From Bacteroidota bacterium (lineage in GTDB: Bacteria > Bacteroidota > Bacteroidia > Bacteroidales > Prolixibacteraceae): a stretch of 22,468 nt of DNA. This document shows, one piece after another, positions 13,994 through 20,333 of this stretch; within the stretch, counting starts at the first letter, position 1, and the number at the start of each line of letters is the position of its first letter. The stretch spans positions 1 to 22,468 of the forward strand of contig JAEWME010000113.1 of assembly GCA_023393265.1 (NCBI GenBank), in the 5' to 3' direction. A model generated the notes under the pieces. It had not been told where the DNA came from. It did not search any database and saw only the letters and a list, made by a program, of their open reading frames with translations. Position numbers and translations under genes: made by a program.

Positions 13994-14012
13994 TGCGGAT
14001 AAGTTATCCGCA
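13994..14012. repeat. 19-bp palindrome after the TcmP/three-Cys pair
   Basis: TGCGGATAAGTTATCCGCA is a perfect inverted repeat of 9 bp arms around one base, 12 bases after the three-Cys-motif stop. It could be a protein-binding site or the base of a terminator, although no T tract follows. An imperfect CCCCT/AGGGG inverted repeat lies further on near 14070-14092. Confidence 0.55.
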
Positions 14013-14117
14013 TCCAAGCCCAACAAAAGCGAATTGAACAACTCGCATTATAAATACAAACTCATAAACCCCTCGTTGCAACCAAGGGGAAGCGAAAGAT
14101 AAACTGAAACAAAAAAA

Positions 14118-14630
14118 ATGAAAAACAAAGCGGTGTTACTCATTCTTGTGCAACTGTTTGTTGCAAATGTGCTTATAGCGCAAAGTTTAAAAGAATCGCT
14201 GGGAGGTGTAAAAACAAATTTTCAGATATTCTCTGATGCCATTGATTTGGAAGCGAGCAATCAAATCATCATTCTAAAAGCGGAGAAAAAACACGATCAA
14301 TATGCAGATAGCTTTTCGGGTTATGGCTGGGGATACGGATACCAGTCGTTTCACCTCGAATTTATAACGAACAAGGACTTAACAGTCAAAACGTATAAGC
14401 GCGAAAGAGGGATCACCAGTCGGGAGAACAAACTTGACCTGACGTTTTATGATGCGGGAAACAATGTGATTGCATCGACGATTGTTCCGTTCGACTATGT
14501 CGATTTGCTACGTGACACCAAAAAAATAGGTGGCCCCTATTTTTATTCCATCGACCTGATCGACATCCCGGTGGTACTCCTGGATAAAACGGCAAAGATT
14601 GGCATGATTAAACTTGTGTCTTCGAATTAA
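14118..14630 (+). CDS. Uncharacterised secreted protein
   Basis: 170 residues. A Sec signal peptide is evident (MKNKAVLLILVQLFVANVLIAQ, cleavage probably after the Ala before Gln22). The mature part is mostly predicted beta strand: QIIILKAEKKH, a Gly/Tyr-rich turn FSGYGWGYGYQSFHLEF, LDLTFYDAGNNVIASTIVPF and VVLLDKTAKIGMIKLV at the C-terminus. No Cys occurs after the signal, so it is not a typical lipoprotein. I do not recognise the family. It lies directly before the first 144-bp repeat array, the array starting 6 bases after the stop. Export to the periplasm or outer surface is well supported; any function is not. Confidence 0.7.
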   Translation: MKNKAVLLILVQLFVANVLIAQSLKESLGGVKTNFQIFSDAIDLEASNQIIILKAEKKHDQYADSFSGYGWGYGYQSFHLEFITNKDLTVKTYKRERGITSRENKLDLTFYDAGNNVIASTIVPFDYVDLLRDTKKIGGPYFYSIDLIDIPVVLLDKTAKIGMIKLVSSN

Positions 14631-14636
14631 AATTAT

Positions 14637-15011
14637 CCGTTGGCTAAAGCCAACGGCAAAGGATAATCGCCCAATGATGGCTGATGCACTATCCTTCGCA
14701 ATCACATTCATGTGACGGAGAAATTCAATTAAAATTTGTCTGCATTTATGCGCTAAAAACAAATGCTATTGGGCTTATCTCCACGGGCTAAAGCCAACGG
14801 CAAAGGATAAGCGCCCGAAGATGGCTGATGCATTATCCTTCGCCGTCACATTCATGTGACAGATAAATTCAATTAAAATTTGTCTGCATTTATGGGCTAA
14901 AGACAAATGCGATTGGGCTCCTCTCTGTTGGCTAAAGCCAACAGCAAAGGATAAGCGCCCTAAGATGGATACTGCACTATCCTTTGCCGTCACATTTATG
15001 TGACGGAGAAA
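14637..15011. repeat. Left array of 144-bp REP-type composite repeats (2.6 units)
   Basis: Unit starts at 14637, 14781 and 14925 give an exact 144-bp period. A full unit holds, in order: the REP-type hairpin CCGTTGGCTAAAGCCAACGG; a long stem ACGGCAAAGGATA/TATCCTTTGCCGT around 24 bases; CGTCACATTCATGTGACG; and ATTTGTCT/AGACAAAT enclosing GCATTTATGC. The second unit begins CCACGGGC, weakening its first stem. The third begins CTGTTGGC and ends GCCAACAG, a compensated change that keeps the stem, and it stops before the fourth hairpin. Flanks are the secreted-protein stop and the left end of the RAYT element. Confidence 0.9.
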
Positions 15012-15029
15012 AATGACAAACTTTTCAAA

Positions 15030-15549
15030 GGGCTTTAGCCCCATAACTAAACCTATTTTATCTGCTTTAAATTCATTACATTAGAGCATACAACAAAATT
15101 CATCCGATTATGTCCTATGTAAAGATCTGGCTCCATTGTGTCTGGAGTACCAAAAACAGAGACTGCATTATCTCAAAATCTTTTCGCCCAAATCTGCTAA
15201 AGCATTTCAGGGAAAATGCACTTGAGAAAAATATTGTTCTTGATTATATCAATGCTCACGAAGACCATGTTCATGCTCTTGTCAATTTGGGAAAACAGCA
15301 GAATCTGGCCACTGTTATGCAATATCTAAAAGGTGAAAGTTCGTTCTGGATTAATAGCCAGAAAGCTGTACCAGGGCATTTCTCCTGGCAGGACGATTAT
15401 TTTGCTGTTTCAGTAAGTCATTCGCATGTCGATCGGGTTAGAGAATACATTAAATATCAGGATGAACATCACAAAAAGATGAGTGGGCAGGAAGAAATTG
15501 AGTTATTTATGAAGAAATATGGCTTTGAGCAGATTAAGGGCTAAAGCCC
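15030..15549 (+). mobile_element. RAYT unit bounded by inverted short REP hairpins
   Basis: GGGCTTTAGCCC (15030-15041) and GGGCTAAAGCCC (15538-15549) are the same 4-bp-stem hairpin with the TTTA/TAAA loop in opposite orientation, one on each side of the RAYT gene. They are the likely ends recognised by the encoded transposase. No target-site duplication is evident, as expected for HUH tyrosine enzymes. Larger arrays of related repeats lie outside both ends. Confidence 0.65.
15110..15544 (+). CDS. REP-associated tyrosine transposase (RAYT, IS200-like Y1 family)
   Basis: 144 residues, the length of a Y1-transposase domain. The HUH motif is DHVHALV (His53, His55) and the nucleophile is most likely Tyr113 in REYIKYQDEHHKK, whose trailing HH-K is common in RAYTs of Bacteroidota. 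The N-terminal VKIWLHCVWSTKNR is also typical (IW.H.VW.TK.R). Such enzymes cut and rejoin single-stranded DNA at REP hairpins and are thought to mobilise or multiply REP elements rather than themselves. The stop codon TAA (15542-15544) forms part of the loop of the right terminal hairpin, so coding sequence and recognition element overlap. All expected catalytic residues are present, so the gene looks intact and may be active. Confidence 0.92.
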   Translation: MSYVKIWLHCVWSTKNRDCIISKSFRPNLLKHFRENALEKNIVLDYINAHEDHVHALVNLGKQQNLATVMQYLKGESSFWINSQKAVPGHFSWQDDYFAVSVSHSHVDRVREYIKYQDEHHKKMSGQEEIELFMKKYGFEQIKG

Positions 15550-15571
15550 ATTCTTCTTTTTTGGCTTCACT

Positions 15572-15957
15572 CCGTTGGCTAAAGCCAACGGCAAAGGATA
15601 ATCGCCTGAAGATGGCTGATGCACTATCCTTTGCCGTCACATTCATGTGACGGAGAAATTCAATTAAAATTTGTCTGCATTTATGCGCTAAAGACAAATG
15701 CGATTGGGCTTATCTCCACGGGCTAAAGCCAACGGCAAAGGATAATCGCCCGAAGATGGCTGATGCACTATTCTTTGCCGTCACATTCATGTGAGGGAGA
15801 AATTCAATTAAAATTTGTCTGCATTTATGCGCTAAAGACAAATGCGATTGGGCTCCTCTCCGTTGGCTAAAGCCAAAGGCAAAGGATAATCGCCCGAAGA
15901 TGGCTGATGCACTATTCTTTGCCGTCACATTCATGTGAGGGAGAAATTCAATTAAAA
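15572..15957. repeat. Right array of 144-bp REP-type composite repeats (2.7 units)
   Basis: Unit starts at 15572, 15716 and 15860 repeat the exact 144-bp period of the left array, in the same orientation. The order of subtypes is also the same: CCGTTGGC, then CCACGGGC preceded by TTATCT, then CCGTTGGC preceded by CCTCTC, with the last unit again truncated before the fourth hairpin (after AATTAAAA). In the third unit the first stem has a mismatch (GCCAAAGG). No gene is present from 15545 to 16043; minus-strand ORFs here merely translate the repeats. The remainder, 15958-16008, is AT-rich and featureless. Confidence 0.9.
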
Positions 15958-16008
15958 AGGACTGAATTTACAATATTGAATAATCAACATTCAATTTCCA
16001 AATAGCTC

Positions 16009-16040
16009 ACCCGCAACTCGAAACTCGCAACCCGCAACAA
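16009..16040. repeat. Heptamer-type repeat island
   Basis: ACCCGCAACTCGAAACTCG followed by CAACCCGCAACAA is a run of the AACCCGN-like unit immediately after the stop of the minus-strand NTPase gene. It forms only one arm of the hairpin seen in the islands at 10416 and 17148. Confidence 0.6.
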
Positions 16041-16043
16041 TTC

Positions 16044-16571
16044 TTACGGATACAAATCCGGGTTCAGGAAAGGAATAAAAGCCATTTGAACAGCAGGTAA
16101 ATACAGGGATTTCCGGGTAATGGCATCATTTGTCAATAAACCGACAGCACCGTTTTGCTGCTTGGAGTTCGATTTTGCAAAGACGACATCATCGGCATCG
16201 CCAAGCTCCATGCCTCCATGAACCAATTCTGCCACACGTGGAGGCAGGAAGAATCCTGCTGTACGCGCTTTGCCGATTTTTTGTCCGTTGCTGATCACCA
16301 TCCAGGCAAAAGCCATTAATCCGGAGCCGCTCTCCTCCACTCCACCTTCCAAACCGATGTAATAATCGAATGACGGAAATTGTGTCCTTGCTGCGTTTAC
16401 ACGATTCATGGCGCCGGTCAGCGTTTCGGCATCGCTCATCGGCTGATCGGAAACACCACTTGAAACCGACACTCCGGTCACTTCAAATGCTTCGTTCAGC
16501 AAAGGTCTCAGCCCATCGCGCACCGCTTCAATTTTCACAGGGTTCTTCGAGGCTACAATTATTTTAATCAT
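16044..16571 (-). CDS. yjjX: DUF84/YjjX-type inosine/xanthosine triphosphatase
   Basis: 175 residues of the NTPase family that hydrolyses deaminated purine nucleoside triphosphates (ITP, XTP) and so cleans the nucleotide pool. Family motifs are the N-terminal IVASKNPVKIEAV, VSDQPMSDAETLTGAMNR (about 46-63), IGLEGGVEE (about 75-83), and NGAVGLLTNDAITR near the C-terminus. I chose the ATG at 16571, which gives MIKIIVASKNP; the upstream ATG at 16604 adds 11 residues not expected in the family. It is divergent from the GNAT gene, with about 130 bases between their preferred starts. Some members of the family have been reported with other phosphatase activities, so the substrate is inferred. Confidence 0.9.
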   Translation of the reverse strand: MIKIIVASKNPVKIEAVRDGLRPLLNEAFEVTGVSVSSGVSDQPMSDAETLTGAMNRVNAARTQFPSFDYYIGLEGGVEESGSGLMAFAWMVISNGQKIGKARTAGFFLPPRVAELVHGGMELGDADDVVFAKSNSKQQNGAVGLLTNDAITRKSLYLPAVQMAFIPFLNPDLYP

Positions 16572-16700
16572 GACGTTTTTTGTTTTCAGGAGCGAAAAGT
16601 ACAAAAACCATCTTCAAAAATGAACGTTTCTTTAACTTCAGATTCAAAGCCGATGGCAAACAAATTTCGTATTTTAGCGACTCGAACCAAATCGTCAGAA

Positions 16701-17147
16701 ATGATTATCAGAAAAGCAAACGAGAACGATTCGGCCAGCATTGTTGCCTTTCAACTAGCCATGGCGTGGGAAACCGAATCGCTTCAACTGGATGAGCCAA
16801 CGGTAATAAAAGGTGTTGCAGCCGTTTTCGCCGACGAATCGAAAGGCACCTATTATATAGCCGAAACTGCGGGGAAAGTGGTTGGATCGTTGCTCACGAC
16901 CTTCGAGTGGAGCGACTGGCGCAACGGGACCGTGCTCTGGATCCAGTCGGTTTATGTGCTGCCGGAATACCGCAAACAAAGTATTTTCAGCAGACTGTAC
17001 AAACATGTTCAGGGGAAAGTTGCAGCAGACCCGAATTTGCGTGGCATCAGGCTTTATGCCGACAAAACAAATACATCGGCCCACCAGGTATACGAACACC
17101 TGGGCATGACCGCCGAACATTACCAGATGTACGAGTGGATGAAGTGA
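16701..17147 (+). CDS. GNAT-family N-acetyltransferase
   Basis: 148 residues from the ATG at 16701 (MIIRKANENDSASIVAF), the usual beginning of a single GNAT domain. An in-frame ATG at 16620 would add 27 residues of poor quality and include a promoter-like TATTTTAG (16670-16677). The acetyl-CoA binding region is VLWIQSVYVLPEYRKQSIFSR; the usual R-x-x-G-x-G/A loop is here RKQSIF, with Ser in place of Gly. The C-terminal NTSAHQVYEHLGM is the typical GNAT motif B. The acceptor cannot be read from the sequence. A heptamer-repeat island starts at the stop codon. Confidence 0.87.
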   Translation: MIIRKANENDSASIVAFQLAMAWETESLQLDEPTVIKGVAAVFADESKGTYYIAETAGKVVGSLLTTFEWSDWRNGTVLWIQSVYVLPEYRKQSIFSRLYKHVQGKVAADPNLRGIRLYADKTNTSAHQVYEHLGMTAEHYQMYEWMK

Positions 17148-17217
17148 AACGAGTTACGAGATACGAGATGCGGGTTGTGTGTTAACTCGTAACCTGCAAC
17201 CCGAAACCCGCAACAAT
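17148..17217. repeat. Heptamer-type repeat island with inverted arms
   Basis: ACGAGTTACGAGATACGAG and GATGCGGGTTG (17150-17178) face AACTCGTAACCTGCAACCCG and AAACCCGCAACAA (17183-17216), the arms pairing over most of their length. It fills the whole gap between the GNAT stop and the start of the ferritin-like/VIT1 gene. Confidence 0.65.
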
Positions 17218-17229
17218 CAATAAAATATC

Positions 17230-18111
17230 ATGAATAAAAAACCCATTTCTCCTGAAGTTCGCCAGCAGTTGATCTATGCGCAGCGTGAAGAGATTACCGA
17301 GCATTACATCTACAGCAGGCTGGCAGAGCAAACGCGTGACGAAGCCAACAGCAAAGTTCTGAAAGCCATTGCTGCCGATGAGTTGAAACATTACAAGCTT
17401 TGGGCCGCCTACACGAACAAAGAGGTGTCGCCAAGCCAGTGGGAAGTGAGGAAATATTACTGGATTGCCCGCGTTTTCGGATTGACTTTCGGACTGAAAC
17501 TGATGGAGAAAGGCGAAAAGAATGCGCAAATAAATTATGGCTTGATTGCCACTGAAGTGCCCGAAGCAGAAGAGGTGGCCAATGACGAAAACAAGCACGA
17601 ACAGGAACTGATTGGCCTCATCGAAGAAGAGCACCTGAAATACATGGGGTCGATTGTACTCGGGCTGAACGATGCACTGGTCGAAATACTGGGAACGCTG
17701 GCAGGGCTAACTTTCGCGCTGCAAAACACGATGCTGGTGGCGCTGGCCGGAATCATCACCGGGATTGCCGGGGCGCTGTCGATGTCGTCGTCGGAATACC
17801 TTTCGAACAAAGCCGAAGGGAAAGCTGATCTGGCCGTGAAGTCAGCCATTTTCACCGGAATTGCCTACGTGATTGCTGTCGTATTTTTGGTGGCACCTTA
17901 CCTGATATTTAAGTCGCCATTCCTGGCGCTTTTAGTTGCGCTGCTCGATTCCATCCTGATTGTTTTCCTGTTTACCTATTACATTTCGGTGGCCAACGAC
18001 CAGCCATTCCGTAAACGTTTTGTGGAGATGGTTGTTTTAAGTTCGGTCGTCGGAATCATCTCATTCGGACTGGGATACCTGGTGAGAGTATTATTTGGGA
18101 TCGATGTGTAG
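17230..18111 (+). CDS. Membrane-bound ferritin-like/VIT1 (CCC1) fusion protein, MbfA-like
   Basis: 293 residues in two parts. Residues 1-135 form a ferritin-like (rubrerythrin-type) helical domain with metal-ligand candidates Glu21/Glu24-His25, Glu51-x2-His54 and Glu120-x2-His123. Residues 138-293 form a VIT1/CCC1 transporter domain with the hallmark GLNDALVEILGTLAGL (145-160), SMSSSEYLSNKAE (184-196) and three further membrane segments. MbfA of alpha-proteobacteria has the same order and exports iron, protecting against peroxide. By that parallel this inner-membrane protein would bind and oxidise Fe(II) and export or sequester Fe or Mn. Start chosen at the first ATG, 12 bases after the repeat island. 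Confidence 0.88.
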   Translation: MNKKPISPEVRQQLIYAQREEITEHYIYSRLAEQTRDEANSKVLKAIAADELKHYKLWAAYTNKEVSPSQWEVRKYYWIARVFGLTFGLKLMEKGEKNAQINYGLIATEVPEAEEVANDENKHEQELIGLIEEEHLKYMGSIVLGLNDALVEILGTLAGLTFALQNTMLVALAGIITGIAGALSMSSSEYLSNKAEGKADLAVKSAIFTGIAYVIAVVFLVAPYLIFKSPFLALLVALLDSILIVFLFTYYISVANDQPFRKRFVEMVVLSSVVGIISFGLGYLVRVLFGIDV

Positions 18112-18114
18112 AAA

Positions 18115-18205
18115 AGGGTTGTCGGGTTGTCTTTGTTCTCTTTGTTGTTAAAATCTGCAACCCGCATCGCGTATCTCGCACCTCGGAACCCGGAACCTGA
18201 AACTT
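18115..18205. repeat. Heptamer-type repeat island
   Basis: GGGTTGTCGGGTTGTC near the left end and CTGCAACCCGCATCGCG with CGGAACCCGGAACCTG near the right end are divergent copies of the same unit, in opposite orientation and separated by a T-rich segment. It occupies the gap between the VIT1-type gene and the AlbA-type gene. Confidence 0.55.
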
Positions 18206-18214
18206 GTTTAAGCC

Positions 18215-18895
18215 GTGAGTACCTATATACAAAAACTGATTCAGCAGGGAGAACATCAGACGCAGGATTTTAAATACTGTATCAGCGATTCGAAGAAAAT
18301 TGCCAAATCGCTGGTGGCCTTTGCCAACACCGACGGAGGCCGCCTGCTGATTGGCGTGAAAGACAACGGTCGTATTGCCGGAGTTCGATCGGAAGAAGAA
18401 TATTACATGGTGGAATCGGCAGCAAAAATCTTCTCCGATCCGCCGGTTGAATTCACCACCAAGCAGCACACCGTCGATGGGAAAACGGTACTCGAAGTAA
18501 TCATAGAACCGAGTGCTGAAAAACCGCACTTTGCCCGAGACGACGAAGGCAAGTGGTGGGCTTATTTCAGGAAAGACGATGAGAACCGTCTTGCAAACAA
18601 AATCATGATTGAAGTGTGGAAGCGGCAAAAAAGCAAGCAGGGAACACTGATCAACTATTCGGAAAGTGAAAAAATACTCATCGACTATCTTGAAAAAAAC
18701 GAATCGATTACCGTTGGGAAATATGCACGAATTGCACACATCAATTATAAGAAGGCAGAACAAATCATCATCAGTTTCAGGTCGCTTAATATTCTGAAAG
18801 ACATTTTTTCGGAAGACAAAATAGGATACAGCATCAACGAAGCATTCGATCGCGAAACCTGGGAGAATAAGCTCGCAAGTAACTCTGATTCCTGA
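18215..18895 (+). CDS. AlbA/Schlafen-type ATP-binding domain protein
   Basis: 226 residues from a GTG start (MSTYIQKLIQQGEHQTQDFK). Residues about 10-130 form the AlbA_2/Schlafen-type domain: QTQDFK, SLVAFANTDGGRLLIGVKDNGRIAGV (split here by the conserved FANTDGG and GVKDNG motifs) and the ARDDEGKWWAYFRKDDEN segment. The remainder (about 140-215) is a winged helix-like DNA-binding part (ITVGKYARIAHINYKKAEQI). Proteins of this type are usually annotated as ATP-binding or transcriptional regulators; their targets are mostly unknown. The acidic residue that begins the usual ExxEFK motif appears as Gln-x-Gln-Asp-Phe-Lys here. No ATG lies near the domain start, which supports the GTG. Confidence 0.82.
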   Translation: MSTYIQKLIQQGEHQTQDFKYCISDSKKIAKSLVAFANTDGGRLLIGVKDNGRIAGVRSEEEYYMVESAAKIFSDPPVEFTTKQHTVDGKTVLEVIIEPSAEKPHFARDDEGKWWAYFRKDDENRLANKIMIEVWKRQKSKQGTLINYSESEKILIDYLEKNESITVGKYARIAHINYKKAEQIIISFRSLNILKDIFSEDKIGYSINEAFDRETWENKLASNSDS

Positions 18896-19000
18896 CAGCA
18901 ATCCTATTGTTGCTCTGTATTGACAAATGGTTTTACTGCAAAAATTTCCGCGACACAGGCGACGGTTTATTACAAAATTCACAAACTTTTAATGAAATGC

Positions 19001-19032
19001 TTGCTGTTGGCAAAGAGAATAGCCTATTTTTA
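19001..19032 (+). promoter_or_regulatory. Possible promoter of the alkaline phosphatase gene
   Basis: CTTG/TTG at 19000-19003, about 21 bases, then TATTTTTA (19025-19032) approximates the Bacteroidota promoter with one mismatch in each box. It leaves a leader of about 40 bases. No phosphate-regulon box could be identified. Confidence 0.3.
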
Positions 19033-19078
19033 CAAGTATTAAAATTTAAATATTTCATAACAACTTAAACCAGCAAAG

Positions 19079-20230
19079 ATGAATTTCAGATTACTCCTGA
19101 TTGCAGTTTTACTGATTGGATGCCAGCAATTGTTTGGCCAGGAAAACTACAAGACAGTATCAACAATTGATTCGACCAAAATCTACAAAGGAGGTGCTCC
19201 TTACGAGGTAAAAACCTTCACCCAGACTTTTAAATCGAAAAAACCGAAGAATGTAATCATGATGATTGGCGACGGCATGGGCGTTTCGCAGGTTTATGCC
19301 GGGGTGACAGCCAACCACGGCCACCTTTTCCTCGATAATTTCAAATGCGTAGGTTTTTCAAGAACCCAGTCTGCAAGTGATTACATTACCGATTCAGCAG
19401 CAGGCGGGACAGCACTTTCATCGGGATATAAAACATACAACGGCGCCATTGGCGTAAATGCCGACACTGTTCCGCAAAAATCAGTTCTCGAAATGGCTGA
19501 GGCCAAAGGGCTGGCAACCGGACTGGTTTCCACATCTGCCATCACACACGCCACGCCGGCATCATATATTGCCCACCAGGGCAGCAGGGGAAGCTACGAA
19601 GACATCGCTGCCGACTTCCTGAAAACCGACATCGAAGTATTTATTGGCGGCGGCTATAAACATTTTGCTGAACGGGCCGACAAACGCGACCTTACCAAAA
19701 CCCTTCAGGAAAAAGGTTACCAGGTTTTGCGCAACCCGGAAGACATCTATAAAGTTAAATCGGGCAAGCTGGCCGGCCTCACTGCCGATGAGCACAACGA
19801 CCCATATCCCAAAAGAGTTATGAGCCTGCCGCGCTCGACCGAAACTGCACTCAACATCTTGTCTCAGGACAAAAAGGGATTTTTTATCATGATTGAAGGT
19901 TCGCAAATTGACTGGGGCGGTCACCAAAACAACACCGGTTACATCGTGAACGAAATGCTCGACTTCGACCGTACCATTGGTAAAGCGCTCGAATTTGCGG
20001 CACAGGATGGTGAAACCCTTATCATCGTGACTGCTGATCACGAAACCGGCGGCTTCTCGCTCACGGGTGGGGATATGAAGACAGGAATGGTGAGAGGCGC
20101 ATTCACAACCGGCGACCACACAGCCGTGATGGTTCCTGTTTTTGCCTATGGCCCGGGAGCCGAACTGTTTGGCGGAATCCAGGAAAACACCGACATTGCT
20201 AAAAAAATAATGAATCTGCTTGGGCTCTAA
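19079..20230 (+). CDS. Alkaline phosphatase, exported
   Basis: 383 residues of the alkaline phosphatase superfamily (PhoA type), which hydrolyses phosphate monoesters with two Zn and one Mg. Metal and catalytic residues can be placed: Asp65 (MIGDGMG), nucleophile Ser106 in ITDSAAGGTA, Glu273, Asp278 and His282 in MIEGSQIDWGGH, Asp320-His321 in TADHETGG, and His347 in GDHTA. The export signal MNFRLLLIAVLLIGCQQLFGQ can be read two ways: a lipobox LIGC with Cys15 (lipoprotein) or signal peptidase I cleavage before Gln21. The protein is shorter than E. coli PhoA and lacks long insertions. It is a single-gene unit between a putative promoter and a strong terminator. Confidence 0.95.
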   Translation: MNFRLLLIAVLLIGCQQLFGQENYKTVSTIDSTKIYKGGAPYEVKTFTQTFKSKKPKNVIMMIGDGMGVSQVYAGVTANHGHLFLDNFKCVGFSRTQSASDYITDSAAGGTALSSGYKTYNGAIGVNADTVPQKSVLEMAEAKGLATGLVSTSAITHATPASYIAHQGSRGSYEDIAADFLKTDIEVFIGGGYKHFAERADKRDLTKTLQEKGYQVLRNPEDIYKVKSGKLAGLTADEHNDPYPKRVMSLPRSTETALNILSQDKKGFFIMIEGSQIDWGGHQNNTGYIVNEMLDFDRTIGKALEFAAQDGETLIIVTADHETGGFSLTGGDMKTGMVRGAFTTGDHTAVMVPVFAYGPGAELFGGIQENTDIAKKIMNLLGL

Positions 20231-20252
20231 GCCATTACCCGACGCATATCTG

Positions 20253-20295
20253 AAAAAACTATGTATGAATGTTTTGTGTTCATACATAGTTTTTT
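20253..20295. terminator. Strong intrinsic terminator after alkaline phosphatase
   Basis: A perfect 17-bp stem, AAAAAACTATGTATGAA with TTCATACATAGTTTTTT, encloses a 9-base loop (20270-20278) and ends in a T tract. It starts 22 bases after the phosphatase stop. The same T tract runs into TACTTTTAG (about 20294-20302), which could act as the -7 box for the next gene. Confidence 0.88.
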
Positions 20296-20333
20296 ACTTT
20301 TAGGGCTTTTAATTTTCTAAACCGGAGACTTAT

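Noticed and set aside
14508..15044. Minus-strand ORFs in the left repeat array (also 15503-15934 in the right array) with a recurring peptide containing IEFLRHMNVTAKDSAS
   Set aside because: The shared peptide is simply the translation of the 144-bp repeat; the ORFs overlap hairpins and the RAYT or secreted-protein genes and have no coding features of their own.
14637..15957. CRISPR array
   Set aside because: The repeat unit is 144 bp, units adjoin without unique spacers, copies carry multiple internal hairpins, and no cas genes are present.
16572..16604. Upstream ATG of the YjjX-type gene
   Set aside because: It adds 11 residues before the conserved MIKIIVASKNP start, which are not expected in the family.
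18056..18982. 308-residue minus-strand ORF
   Set aside because: It lies opposite the AlbA-type gene, which has recognised motifs; the ORF is a low-complexity, Phe-rich shadow and spans a repeat island.
19562..20287. 241-residue minus-strand ORF
   Set aside because: Antisense to the alkaline phosphatase with its complete active site, and it starts within the terminator hairpin.
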